Translations under genes and position numbers: made by a program | Notes under the pieces: generated by a model | The model's database searches: none | What the model saw: only the letters and a program-made list of their open reading frames with translations | What the model was told of the DNA's origin: nothing | From: Parus major | Taxonomy: Eukaryota > Chordata > Aves > Passeriformes > Paridae | Direction of reading: 5' to 3' | Assembly: GCF_001522545.3 (NCBI RefSeq) | Contig: NC_031769.1 | Span: forward strand, 25,504,100 to 25,568,099 | Length of the DNA stretch: 64,000 nucleotides | Shown here: positions 1 to 10,900 of the stretch, in pieces | Numbering within the stretch: the first letter of the stretch is position 1 | How the letters are laid out: each line of letters opens with the position of its first letter

Positions 1-87
1 ATATCGGGTTAGTCTGGCTTCCTATTTTCCCGTTCGTTTCTGGATTCACGTCTGAAACTTTCTTCAGAGTACGATTATTCTACGTGT

Positions 88-120
88 TGTTTATTTATTT
101 ATTTGTTTGTTTATTTTTTA
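88..120. repeat. TTTA/TTTG simple repeat
   Basis: A short T-rich run of TTTA units switches to TTTG units and back, immediately upstream (plus sense) of the CpG island. If the gene is on the minus strand, this lies in its first intron. It has no coding value, and the open frames crossing it are artefacts. Confidence 0.8.
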
Positions 121-154
121 AAAGTGTGTTTTTTCCCCCTCTGTCGGAGATGCT

Positions 155-405
155 GAGTGTTTGGATCCGCGGACGGCGAGCGCAAGCGCTGCTTGAGAGC
201 GGGCGAGCCCTGGCCATGGGGCTTGAGCGTCCGGCGGGCGCCGGGCCGGGGCTGGCGCTGTCCCCGCGGCCGGGCCGGCAGCTCCGGGCGGCATCAGCAC
301 CCTGGAGAGCGCCCGGGCCGGGGCAGCACCGCGGACAGCGCCCGGCCCCGGCCCGCCCCACCCACTGCCCGCTCACCGGCGCCCCGGCCCGGCCCGGTCA
401 AGCTT
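155..405. promoter_or_regulatory. CpG island promoter
   Basis: This is a sharply bounded GC-rich block with about 37 CpG dinucleotides in about 245 bp by eye count, in a window that is otherwise AT-rich and CpG-poor. It holds many CCGG and GCGC strings and a consensus Sp1 GC box on the minus strand (CCCGCCCC at 352-359). Unmethylated islands of this density in vertebrates nearly always mark transcription start sites. The flanking bases 1-90 and 430-530 also carry scattered CpGs, as island shores do. Direction is not settled. The minus-strand candidate first exon at 377-431 favours leftward transcription, but a bidirectional or rightward promoter cannot be excluded. No TATA box is evident, which is usual for island promoters. 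Confidence 0.85.
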
Positions 406-431
406 TTGGGCTGCTGCTGCTTAGACTTCAT
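377..431 (-). CDS. candidate first coding exon (partial gene, unrecognised)
   Basis: On the minus strand an ATG at 431-429 has A at -3 and G at -1, a good Kozak context. It opens a frame of 55 nt reading MKSKQQQPKSLTGPGRGA, then a split codon, then a GTGAGC splice donor at 376-371. The exon would end in phase 1, and the remaining exons would lie left of the window. The short peptide is basic and glutamine-rich at its start and Gly/Pro-rich at its end; I do not recognise it. Support is the position at the edge of the CpG island, the start context and the donor consensus. Weaknesses are that the frame is very short, GC-rich DNA yields GTGAGC by chance, and the same frame stays open past the donor for a further stretch. 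The 5' UTR would occupy about 432-560. Confidence 0.35.
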
Positions 432-1034
432 CCTCAACACTCTCTGGGCTTGGGGCTTGGCGCTCTGTGGCACTTTTCCTGAAGGAAGAAGGAGACGGGT
501 GGACGAGCAGAGCGATGTATTTGTTTACTCTTGGGCTTTCTCTCAATGGTGAAATGGTAGCTTTATTTTCTGAGGAAAAGCTGGTCAGAGGGACAATACA
601 TGAGTATGGGGTAGAACGGAGGCGGTAGAATGAATCTGGGGATAGCAAAGCTGTTCTGAGATGCTCAGGTTTCTCTTATTCTATCCCAGGATCATGGTAT
701 CCTCTCCTTTTGGAGAGAGACCAGAGATATCCAAGAGCATTGGAGTAAAAAATGAGGTCTGAGACACGGCTGACACCGAGACACGAGAAAAGGGAATTAT
801 TAATTAACAATGACACTTTTTATCCCATGGGTTGGGGCAGGAGTGTCTCTGAGACACAGCTGATGTCATTTTTGGGGTAGTGGCACTCTGAGGCATCTGT
901 GAGGGGCAGCCAGATCTTACTGCCTTCAATTGATTGCCTGTGTCCTGGCAGACAGTGCTCAGGGCATCTCCCAGCTCTCCCCTTACTTTCACGAGGAGAT
1001 AATCACAGGCAACAGCCTCCACCCCTGTAAATCC
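432..1034. other. island shore and unassigned non-coding DNA
   Basis: Moderate-GC DNA follows the CpG island. It contains two related short strings, TGAGACACGGCTGACACC near 759 and TGAGACACAGCTGATGTC near 851, about 90 bp apart, which suggests either an old local duplication or a repeat remnant. No exon, RNA gene or transposon family could be recognised. If the minus-strand first exon is real, the first 100-150 bp here are its 5' UTR and transcription start. Confidence 0.5.
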
Positions 1035-1171
1035 CCACTTACTATTGACAGAGCTATCCTCTAGAGCTCTGCTGCCTGAAAAGCACTTGTCAATGAAACA
1101 GTGACTTTTGGCAAGGCAGGTGTAAGTGAATGACTGATGAAGAGTCCTTCAATAAAGGAATGTGATGGGAA

Positions 1172-1795
1172 TTGACTGGGCTGAGAGGTAAAATAACCCA
1201 CAATCTCCACCAGCCTTCCAGACAAAACCATAAGCCATTTATTCCTGATCTGTATTCTCTCATGAATATCAGTAGTGATTGTGATGCTTTTGCTGGATGT
1301 GAATATTCTCCAGTCCCTTTTGATTACACCATATCCCTGTGCGTGGTGTCTCAAAACTTCATTGTCTGCTGCAGAGATACTGCTTTTATCTTCCAAATGC
1401 CACCCTCATTAATGTCAATGTCTCACCATCCAGCTAGTGACAAATGTCTCAGGGATGTTCATCTGCCTTGCACACTGCGCCGTCTCTCCTGTTGCCTTGT
1501 CTTTTCCTCTCCAAGGAGAGATTTAGTAATGTTTTCCTCCTTGCCCCCTGCATCTCCTCAAAAATTTTGTCCACTAGTTGGTCTGTGTCCTGCCCATTCA
1601 CAAGTTAGTTTTGCCAGTGTCCTCTGGGTTATCACCTCTCCTGTTAATCTGTTTGATCACTTTGATAACAGGTTGACCAGTGCATGCTCTTTCCAAATCC
1701 GCAGGTTGTTGAAGGGAGAGAAATTAGGCCAAATTATTATGATATTAGTGCCCTCTTTTCCTCAAATTTCATCTTCTAACCCAGACTTAACATAA
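1172..1795 (+). other. 207-codon open frame, not recognised
   Basis: This is the longest uninterrupted frame in the window. The conceptual product is rich in Ser, Pro, Cys and Leu, with no signal peptide, membrane segment, zinc-finger spacing or repeat that I recognise. An open frame of 111 codons overlaps it on the minus strand (1061-1396), so the lack of stops partly reflects base composition. No upstream promoter or splice signals support expression. It could be a remnant of an old mobile element or processed sequence, or chance. I do not call it a gene. Confidence 0.15.
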
Positions 1796-1846
1796 AAACC
1801 AAAAGAACAAAAAACCTAGTTGTTTCTTTGTGTGTGTAACCTGGTT

Positions 1847-1890
1847 ATTGTGTGCACAAGAGCACCTGTGAATGCTCTTGTGCACACAAT
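1847..1890. repeat. perfect 18-bp inverted repeat (hairpin)
   Basis: The left arm ATTGTGTGCACAAGAGCA (1847-1864) is exactly complementary to the right arm at 1873-1890, with an 8-nt loop. Pairing stops abruptly at T-T mismatches outside the stem. Transcribed from either strand it would fold into a stable hairpin, and as DNA it could extrude a cruciform. The stem is shorter than that of a typical pre-miRNA. No target-site duplication or transposon sequence was seen around it. Confidence 0.85.
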
Positions 1891-3197
1891 TTTTCCGGGC
1901 TTTTGAAAACTGATAAGTCAAATATGTCTGTGTTATCTCTTTTTATATTTACTTAAAATTTGGTGATAGGTCTGCAGCAGACTTGTTTTAGAAGCATAGC
2001 TGACAGCCAAAATAATACTAGGAAACAAGTGATCTAATAACCTTAGTTCTTGAAAAGGCATAGAATTAAATTATAATATATACTATATATAAATATATAA
2101 ATTATTAATCTTATAGTAATATATGATACATTGGAATTATATTTATTTATTTAGAAAGAAATGTAGAGAGTCACTTAAGTCTAACCTGTACAGTATCCTC
2201 AGCTGAAAAATAAAAGATGCTACTTACCTTCCTAGTTGGAACATGCTTTGAAATAACAGAAGTAACATTTCCAATGATTAGTGACCAGTGTGTTTTATGA
2301 TCCTCTTTCCCCTTCCCCTGCCCTATGTCAGCCTTGCATTATGTGTGAGTTAACTTTCAGCTAGCACAATATTTCCTGCACTTGTTTTAAAGGTGCACGT
2401 GAGCTGCCAGGTAAAAGTAAAAGCAGAAAAGGAGAAATATTCTGGCCATGTATTGAGAACACTATGATAAAACAAAGACTCCTCGGCAGCAAATCCTATG
2501 CCCTGATCCTGTTGTGTAATACAAGACAGGATTCCATATAAATCAATGGTTTGTTTACTTGTGTGAGGAGGACAGATTCTGTTTATGTTGAAGATTAAGT
2601 AGACCATTTCTATTTCTGAGAATTGCTTGCCACTATTCAGATACCACTTCAAATTGAAAGTGCAATTGGCAGCTCTTAAAAAATTTTAGCTAATGGAATT
2701 TCTGTTATGGGTAGTTCAGACCACCTGTGCCATAATATTTATCTGCACAGTCATTTTTATAAGCTCTTCTTGATTGAACTTTAGAAAAACAGTCCTTCTG
2801 CTTGGCTATTTTGTCAAGAAATGTTGTCATAGGCCTTGGGGTATATAAAACTGTTTATGTAAAATTAATGGACTGCTTTTTATATTTACAGTCTCATCCA
2901 TAGAATTTGAGGCCTTGCAAAAGAGGAGATAAAATAAGAATAATGTTAAAACTGTGTCCTCATGCTTATTGCACTGTTAATAACAGTATTGTAAAATATT
3001 GGTGTGCTTAAAATCAGAATGTTAGTTTGTAATTTGACTCTAATTTAGAGTAATTTCTGCTGTCACTGCAACTACTCTGCATTACATATGGAAATTTTTC
3101 TTAACGTTTATGTGGGGAATGCTTTGCACCTTGAGAAGATTTTGTAAGAAACATAGATAGGTAAAACATGGCAATAATACTGTAGCTCTGTGGAGGA

Positions 3198-3223
3198 CAA
3201 TTGCTGAGTGAACTCAGCAATTG
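3198..3223. repeat. perfect 11-bp inverted repeat, 4-nt loop
   Basis: CAATTGCTGAG (3198-3208) and its exact reverse complement (3213-3223) flank a TGAA loop. A further ATTGCTGAG copy follows on the right arm's outer edge, so this looks like a small local inverted duplication. No function is assigned. Confidence 0.75.
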
Positions 3224-4375
3224 CTGAGATCTTTAAGGATCAGGAAGATAAGAAAGACAACAGAGATGTGACATAAAGGATGTGCATAATAAATAGCACA
3301 TGAAAAGATGGGCTCCATCCTGCTGCCTTCATCTTCAATGGATTTTACTTGACAAATGTCCGCTTTTTATATTCCTGCTTGTTTCTTCTCCCTTCCACAA
3401 ACCATCACATTTGCTTAGCTGACTTGCTTGTAGCTGGTGGCAGTGTAGTACGTGTTGCAAGCAGAGGGTAGTGCATGGATACCTTCAGTGGAATCATGTC
3501 TGTGAGTGGTCACTTGGAGTGGGTAAAAAATGACATTATCTGGTCCTTGACAAGACTGTGGTGTGTGTGAATCATCATCTATATCTTTAGGTTCTGTCTG
3601 TGCTGACTCAGTGGGACCTCTTGCTGTGTGTCTCCTTTGTGAGCAGCTCTTCTCTCTCTGCTAGCACAAGTCGTTGCTATAAGGTACCATCCCACAGAAT
3701 TACAAATATATTGGAATATAGCCTGTGCTTGCATCTTAAATGTACTCAATTTTGCTAGCTGGAGCAGACTGTTTGTGAGTCTTGGAAAAGTTATTGTGTG
3801 GATTAGCAGATTGTAATGATATGGTTCAGTCTTCCAGTGTAATGCAACCCAAATGAATATGGAAATGTATGACTAAGTACATTAGAGGAGGTGCTGTTTT
3901 TGTTCTACACAATTTATAGAATATTCTGAAATTGTGGTGTTGTAGCAGACACTTCAGAGGGAAGGCCAACAGCTTGCAACTACTTTTTAGAAACAAAACA
4001 CAATCTCAGCTGAAGTCAGGACACTTGCTTACATATACTTCAGTGTTTTACTGAGCTAGGAGAAAGTGAATGCAGTATGGGTTTTGCATTTCTTTCTCTG
4101 GGATATAAAACTTCTTCCATGGAGGAAAAGATAACACATCCATGTCTTCATAATTATTAGAGAGTAATGTTTTTGCCAAAAAACTGCTGAATTTACCTCT
4201 AGATTACTTAGAATCTATTATAGTATTTCTCTATAACCAAGCCTTACACTTTTTTTTTACTATCCCTTATCCTAAAAAATGTTGTCTTTATTATTATTGG
4301 ATAATAATAAAATAAATGATCAAAAATTCTATAATTATGGGATTATAATTATTTTTTGATTAATTTTGAATTTTT

Positions 4376-4396
4376 TGAGTCACGATTTGTGACTCA
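4376..4396. promoter_or_regulatory. inverted pair of AP-1 (TRE) consensus sites
   Basis: TGAGTCAC at 4376-4383 and GTGACTCA at 4389-4396 form a perfect 8-bp inverted repeat with a 5-nt spacer. Each half contains a full AP-1 consensus (TGAGTCA or TGACTCA), the binding site of Fos/Jun dimers. Two exact sites in 21 bp are unlikely by chance, but the palindrome guarantees the second once the first exists. The surrounding 100 bp is AT-rich, with two ATAATTAT palindromes (about 4331-4352). Enhancer function is inference only. Confidence 0.4.
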
Positions 4397-7300
4397 TTCT
4401 GACAACTTCTCCAGCTTTTGAAGAAATAGTCTACAAAAATACCTTTATCTAAGAAATTAAACTAAAGTTAGGATTTTCAAATAGATAATTAATGTGTCTT
4501 TTTTTTTTTTTTCCTGTAAATGTGTTTTTCTAGCATTCAGACAGCATCCTTACTATTGTCTAGATTTACCAAGACATGAGTATGGTGGCATATCTCAGAA
4601 AGTCATGTGTGGCCAGTTTGCAGAGCTATATTTGAGGTCTAAAGTTGAAGTCTAACTGCAGTATTGATGTACATTTTTTGCAGACCACTGCAGATTCTTT
4701 TATTTTATATTTTTTTTTTCTTTCAGAAGAAAAATGTACTGGAATAATGACCATGTAAAGCAAAAAAATGCAGCCTTATTTATTCTTCCACAAGAAACTT
4801 GCATGTTGATTCAAGACCATTCAGGCTCACAAGAACTTTGCCATTGATTTCTTTGGCTGTAAAATGAGGTCTTTAGCTTGATAAATATTTCCATTTTTAT
4901 AATGTGGTTGAGAATGATATTTCATTACATTTCAGCTTGATTTTCTTTGTGACAACTGGCTAGTGATAGCTAACACAGGAAAGAAGGAGTAAACATTTTA
5001 AATGAATGTGAAAGAATATGTATGTATGGTTATGTGGTATTCACAGCCTCTGGTCTGAGCAACTTAGTCTTCTGTAAAGTCAAAAAGAGCTGAGCAAGCT
5101 CTATACACTTTAATTTCTAGCATTGTTTCTGTCATTGTTCTATTCTTTAGTAAATTTACCCAGAAGAATGTCATCTCCTGTCTTTGGCCTGCCATGAGAT
5201 CCTTCCTGTAGATCAGAGTCCTTTTGTTCTCTGGCAGAATGGCTCCATGGCTGCAGTACTCCTTCACCTAGAGTAATGACTGCATGGTTTGTCCCTAAAC
5301 TTTGATGTTTTACTTTATCCAAGCAGCACAGTGTTAGTCATCTATGTCTGGCACAAAAGCAAACCTGTGCTGCCAGCTGCTACAGGTGGATGATTTGCTT
5401 TAGCTCAACAGGTGGAGCTGTGACTTCGTTAGCCTCTTGATTCAGGCTAAAATTCATCTCCCTGGTCATGTCCCTGACTCAATTTTGCTCAGCTATTTTT
5501 ACACTCTCTAAATTTGTACCTACATTTCTACTGCTGATGGGAAGTTTTTAACCTCTTGACCTATAAAACATTTTGAGTAATGAGAGCCATATATGCTTAT
5601 GAATTCATCAAGAACATTTGTTAATTTGTGGGAATGTGGTGGTTCTAGGGTGCTTCTATGAGAGGTTTTGTTTTTTTTTTACCTCAGCTTAATGTAATTA
5701 ATGAAGAAATTAGATGGAGTCTGAGATGGTATTTCCACTTATTCCTCTTTGAGCAAGGTCCACCTTGCATGATGTATTTTTTGTGGCCTGTCTTTTTGTT
5801 AGGTTCTCAAAGACTGTAGAGATGTTTGGAATAATTCTGTCTTCAGTGTGTTTAGTTCCAGTGGAGTTATACTAATAACTTCTATAAAAACAGCAAACTC
5901 ATTGCTCATACATGCTAAAATTCTCATTTCATAGACTACTTACAACTCCTATGGGCTCTTTATTGCCTTGATTTAGCTGGAGCTGATCAATTGGTGGTTG
6001 GAATGAAGGATCATTCAGTGTTGGGAAAATATGTCATGGAACAGCAAGGGAGTGGCTTGAAATAAGTTGGGATAATAATGTGAGGATCCATCTATAAAAG
6101 TTGTTGCTTCTCCAAAGATTTCAGTTTTCTATATTCTCATCTTTTTGAATTAATTTTTTCAACATACCCTTCTGTAAACTTATTTTGTCTGATGAATGTT
6201 TAGAGAAAGATTGTTTTCCTATGGATTTGTGCATCTTTTGGTAAGCTGGTGCTTCAAATATGATACTAGATGTTCACTATTCATGTCAGAAGTGCTCCTG
6301 ATACTGCACATACAGTGGCAAAGTCAATTAGGGGAACAAAGAGAATATTAACTGAAGATTTCAAGTCACAGCATCTCCAGCAAAGAAATAACTATTGTGA
6401 TTAGATGAAGTAAAGAGCTTCCAAACAAACTCCAGACTAAAATATGCTGAAAACTTTCACTGAATGCTTATGAATAAAATAAGCAGAAATCAAAATGGGA
6501 GAGGCTTTTTAATGAACAGAAGTATAGGGTAAATTAATCAAATAAATTGTTTGCTCTTAATAATGTGACCAGTTACAGTAAGATTCCAATAAATATGCCC
6601 AGTGGGGATGGAAAATCCACATAACTGAAATTACATTGATGAATTTAGCCTAGTTTCCAATGCCTTCTGAGTATGTATTTAGGAAACAAAAGCTGTCATA
6701 AAGATAGCCTGACAGAAAATGGATTCCACTTTATTTATTTACTTATTCTTTAAATTTAAATACTTCTCTTTGACAGTGGAAGCAATTTCAAGTTTCTTAA
6801 GGATGTTAAATGTATCACTGCTTAGGTAGAAAATTCTTAGTGGAAATATCAGCATTAAAGTGGCCTCTACTTTTGCTAGAAGACTCATTGGGAATGGTAG
6901 GGAATGCATGTTATTACCTCTCATGCCTGAACAAACAGGAGGTAAGTCTTTAATGGAATACTGCTGGTTCTAAAACATGAATGAGTCATGGTAGTTGCAT
7001 AGAAATAAGTACAGCAATCAAAAGGCAATCCCAGCAGAAATCCCTTCTTATAAATCAAAACAGAATCTCGAAAAACCCAAAATCTGAATAAAGATTCATT
7101 CTGTCCCAATTGCTTAGCTTTGATGTCTATTTTTACAAGACTCTATCTCTGAGCCTGGACCTCTATTTCATTCTTGACTACTTAAGAATTGTTTACATCT
7201 TGCATTGTTGGTGTCTGAGTCAATGTTACCCACAAATCTGAAACTCTGAGTTCAGTCACAGGCGTGGTTCAAGGCTGAACTCCTCACCTAGGGATTTATT

Positions 7301-7857
7301 ATTTTTTCTCATATAATTTTACTCCCACTGAACACAGAAAAAAACCCTCTCAAACTTCCAACCAAATGACTGTGCAGAAAGTTACTCTTACATGCAATAA
7401 TTTTTTTATTTTTCATCTCTTGTATCACAACTTCTAGCTTTAATTGTTTAACTGCTTTATATTACTCCATAATTAATTCACATCAGCCATGCACTCAAGC
7501 TCTGTCTCATGACAATCTGAATATATTCTTTGTATGTTTTTCAGTGTGCATGTCCTCACTGAACAGTACATTTTCCATGGTTGTTATAAGTCAGACCTGA
7601 GCATCCCAGGCTCATCTGTCAGCTGCATTCACACTTTCAAGCATCCTATTAGCCAGTTGTAAGAAACTACCAACATATATCATCAAAGCTTTGCTCCCAA
7701 ATAAATGACTGCAGCTCACATTCAGCTCTCACAACAGAATTAGTGTCAGCTGCAATAGTTACACTTCTGAGGTTATTTCACTTAAATGCCACCACTTCAG
7801 CCTAAAATACCATAACTTCTCTAGCATTCATTCTGTTGACTTACATAAGCACATGAA

Positions 7858-7945
7858 AACAAAAAACCAAAACTAACAACAAACAAACAAAACCAAACTA
7901 AGAAAACCCCCCCAAAACCCCCAAACAAAAAAAAAAAAAAACAAC
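7858..7945 (+). repeat. A/C-rich low-complexity tract
   Basis: About 90 bp is made almost entirely of A and C, with runs such as CCCCCCC and a poly-A stretch of about 15. Similar but shorter tracts on the same strand lie at 13080-13118 and 36479-36540. The opposite strand reads as T/G-rich DNA. No attached transposon body was recognised. The frames through it are artefacts. Confidence 0.75.
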
Positions 7946-7949
7946 ACCA

Positions 7950-10900
7950 AAACTAAAAAAGGGAGTGATGGCCATCAGGAAGCAGTTCTAGCTGGGTGTG
8001 TAACACCCTAGACTTACAAAAGATTTGATAGGGTCACAGGGCTTTTCCACTCTCATTTTCTTTGTCTCTTGTTCACATTTTTTTCATCTGCCCAGTGACC
8101 GAAGCTTCTGTTAGGAATTTAAGATATTCAGTTTCTTTACTTCTTCAGGAAATATGAATCCAAACCTTGCAATTTGAGGTAATTGCTTTAACCACTGCCT
8201 GCTGGAATAATCTGTGGAATTTTCTTGATTTTTCTTGTTCATTTTATTCCGCTTGGTTTAATACAGTCAGGGACTGCTTTAATCTGAAACAAGATCTCAT
8301 TGTAGGTAAACTCTGAGACACTTGTGTAATTAAGTCTGTCTCTCTTGCTCTTTGGCCTTATGTATCTGAGTTCACTCATAATGGAGGCACTTCAGATTTT
8401 GAGAGCCCTATATCAGAAAATCCTGGATTTTATTATCATGTGTAAAAAATTCTTGAACCAGAAAGCTGAAAATTTGTTGCCTTGCCAGTTCTATTCATTG
8501 GACATACTAGCAACAGCAAAATAAGGTACCTAATTCTAGGAGCATTTATGCTTCAGAAATGTCAGAAAGTGTTTAAGTTACTTCTTTTTTTTTCTCTGGT
8601 TGCTTAGTTTGGACAGTTTAGTAGCTTTTGTGAATTATGCTTTCAGGAAACATTTCCCAACAGAAATATGTGGGCAGCTAATTCCAGGTTATAAACTTTA
8701 ACAGGTCCCTTGGACAAAGAGAGCAAGACTTTCACTGTAGTAATTACAGGCACATTCTGGATCAAGCCTGAAGGATCTTCCAAGCTTGCTAACAGGAAGC
8801 ATAAGCAGTCCTGATTCTAATCTGCTGCTGAACCTCCATTATCTTCACAGCTACATGCAAGTCTAGTCTTGTCTTACATTTTAAGAAACCCAGTTGGTCT
8901 GCCATAGCACAGCAACTAATTAGTAACTAATCACTTCTAGAAAGATGTTTATGTGCACAAGATCCAGAAAGTTCTATTTTTTTTCCTGAAGAGCAATACT
9001 CATGGTTAGAGGAGGATACATAGCTTGCAACAAGTTAACAATTTGCAGGCCACTACCCTCACTCCCTATCCATTTTTAAGCTTATAATTTCCTTTGTTTG
9101 ATGATTTATATCTGTCATCCATGCATAAAAACCTGTAACAAATTACTGGGTTGTAAGCTCTCTTTATGTCTAGCTGCTTTTTCTTTCTCAGTGCACCTGC
9201 AGGAACTGTCAGGAAAGGATAGGAGGACTTGGCTCCAGCATCTTATTTGTTGCTGTAGGATATATAGAGCAAGGATTGAAGGGGTTTTCTTGCTTGGTGC
9301 AACTAGCTTTATGGGCTGAAGAAAGCAAACTCTGTTTTCCAGAACTGAAACATGTATAGGTCATTGTGGGAAAACAGCCCTGAGTGTTAAAACATGTAAA
9401 GAATACTAATGATTTTTAGCTGTAGAAACTGAAGTGATTCTGGGAAGTAGTTAAGGCTTGATATTGAAAACCTCCAACAAACTAGCCTGTCTTTGAATGG
9501 GCATTCCAGGAATCATAAAAATTATATGCCTGACTAAAAGGTCATTTTAAAGGTTTTCCCTTCTCCAGAAATGCAACATTAGGACTTCTCAAAGAAAAAC
9601 TTTTTTTTTTTTGCTTTTGCTTTTTTATTTTCCATAGCCAAGGATACTTCCCTATAGTCTTGCTCTCTAAACCATTTTGCGTTAATCTTTCCACAAAGAC
9701 TAAAGAAATACTCAGGTAGATACCTTGCAGGGAAAAAATTTGCTCCAAGTAGTTGGAATTCAGCAAACTCATAAGCAACTGAAAAAAAGGGTTTTATTAC
9801 ATGAAGTTTCAGGCAGCCTTTATCATAGCCATTGCTACCAGAAGCATCTATAGTTTATAAACATATGTATCCTCCTAGGTGTTCTGTTTGACAGTACTTT
9901 GCAATATGGTATTATTCTGTGAATAACTGCTGCCCTTTTTAAAATGTTGTTATTTGGAGTAGCTCCATGGTTAAACAGAATGGTTGGAAGAATGCAGTTA
10001 TTGTTGATATATATAATTTCTTTATAACACTACCCACTGTATGGTGCCAACAAACAAGACTTTTAGTAATAACTTTTTTCATCATGAGGTTCTTAGAAGG
10101 TGCAGAGGGAATACTGTGATATAATGGATAGATTTTTAAATATATATATTTTTAAAAAAATCGAAAGTGACAGGCACATTTGGTATACACAGGAAAAATA
10201 TGCTGTTCTTTAAGTGTCTTAACACGTAGATTGTATAAGGCCACTTATATGTAGCCTTAATTATTTCCTAAAGACTCTGTTCTAAAAGTATAGATCTTAT
10301 GGTGCTATTGGCCAAGGAGGATGTGATTTATTTCATTTTGAATACGGCTTTTTCAACCTGCCATGTCTTTATGGGTAGATCTTTTTATCTGTACAGATGA
10401 AACTAGCTCATTATAGCAGCTCAAACATAATTAATGATCTGTTTGTGCTGAACAGTTATGGGACAAAGAAACAGTCCCTCATTATTTCTTATTTCTCCAT
10501 CTTAAAATTAGGAGGTTGTTCGATTGGCAAACAAAAACAGATCACCAGTACTACAAGGTCTGGGTGAAACTTACTGTTAGCAGGATTAAGAAAGTTTTGC
10601 TTAATTTCAGACTATATGTGACCTTGGGGGATCTCAGTTATGTCTTGGGACAAAAAAATTAATGTTTAATTTTGTAGTGGTATATCTTTCACCTTTATGT
10701 GGATTTAAAAATGTAAACAAAATTGCTTTCTGTCAATGGGCTATGTGAAGGTCGCAGTCATACTCACCACAAGAATTCAAAGTGCCATTTGACCCATCAT
10801 TGGTTCAGTAGATAACAATGCATTCCATTCCCTTCCAGTAATCTAATTTGTAAACACTTTATGGCCCACTTTATAGCACTTTATATATGTACAACATTTT

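Larger units (their letters stand above)
1900..7850. other. non-coding AT-rich tract
   Basis: No coding exon or transposon family is recognisable. The tract contains an AT-rich patch at about 2064-2150, a perfect 11-bp hairpin at 3198-3223, and an AT-rich palindromic cluster with paired AP-1 sites at 4284-4398. Short poly-T runs occur near 4250, 4500 and 5670. Open frames (for example 2350-2652 minus and 5064-5322 minus) are short, resemble no family and lack exon signals. It is consistent with intron or intergenic DNA. Confidence 0.6.

Noticed and set aside
84..552. Plus-strand frames of about 130 codons across the CpG island
   Set aside because: Pro/Gly/Ala/Arg-rich translation is what any GC-rich island gives. 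Two different plus frames and a minus frame are all open, and no known protein start is recognisable.
1847..1890. Hairpin as a microRNA precursor
   Set aside because: The 18-bp stem with no lower-stem extension is too short for normal Drosha processing; kept only as a hairpin.
7900..7925. C6-7/A4-like units recalling ciliate-type telomere repeats
   Set aside because: The units are irregular and embedded in a low-complexity A/C tract; not a telomere.
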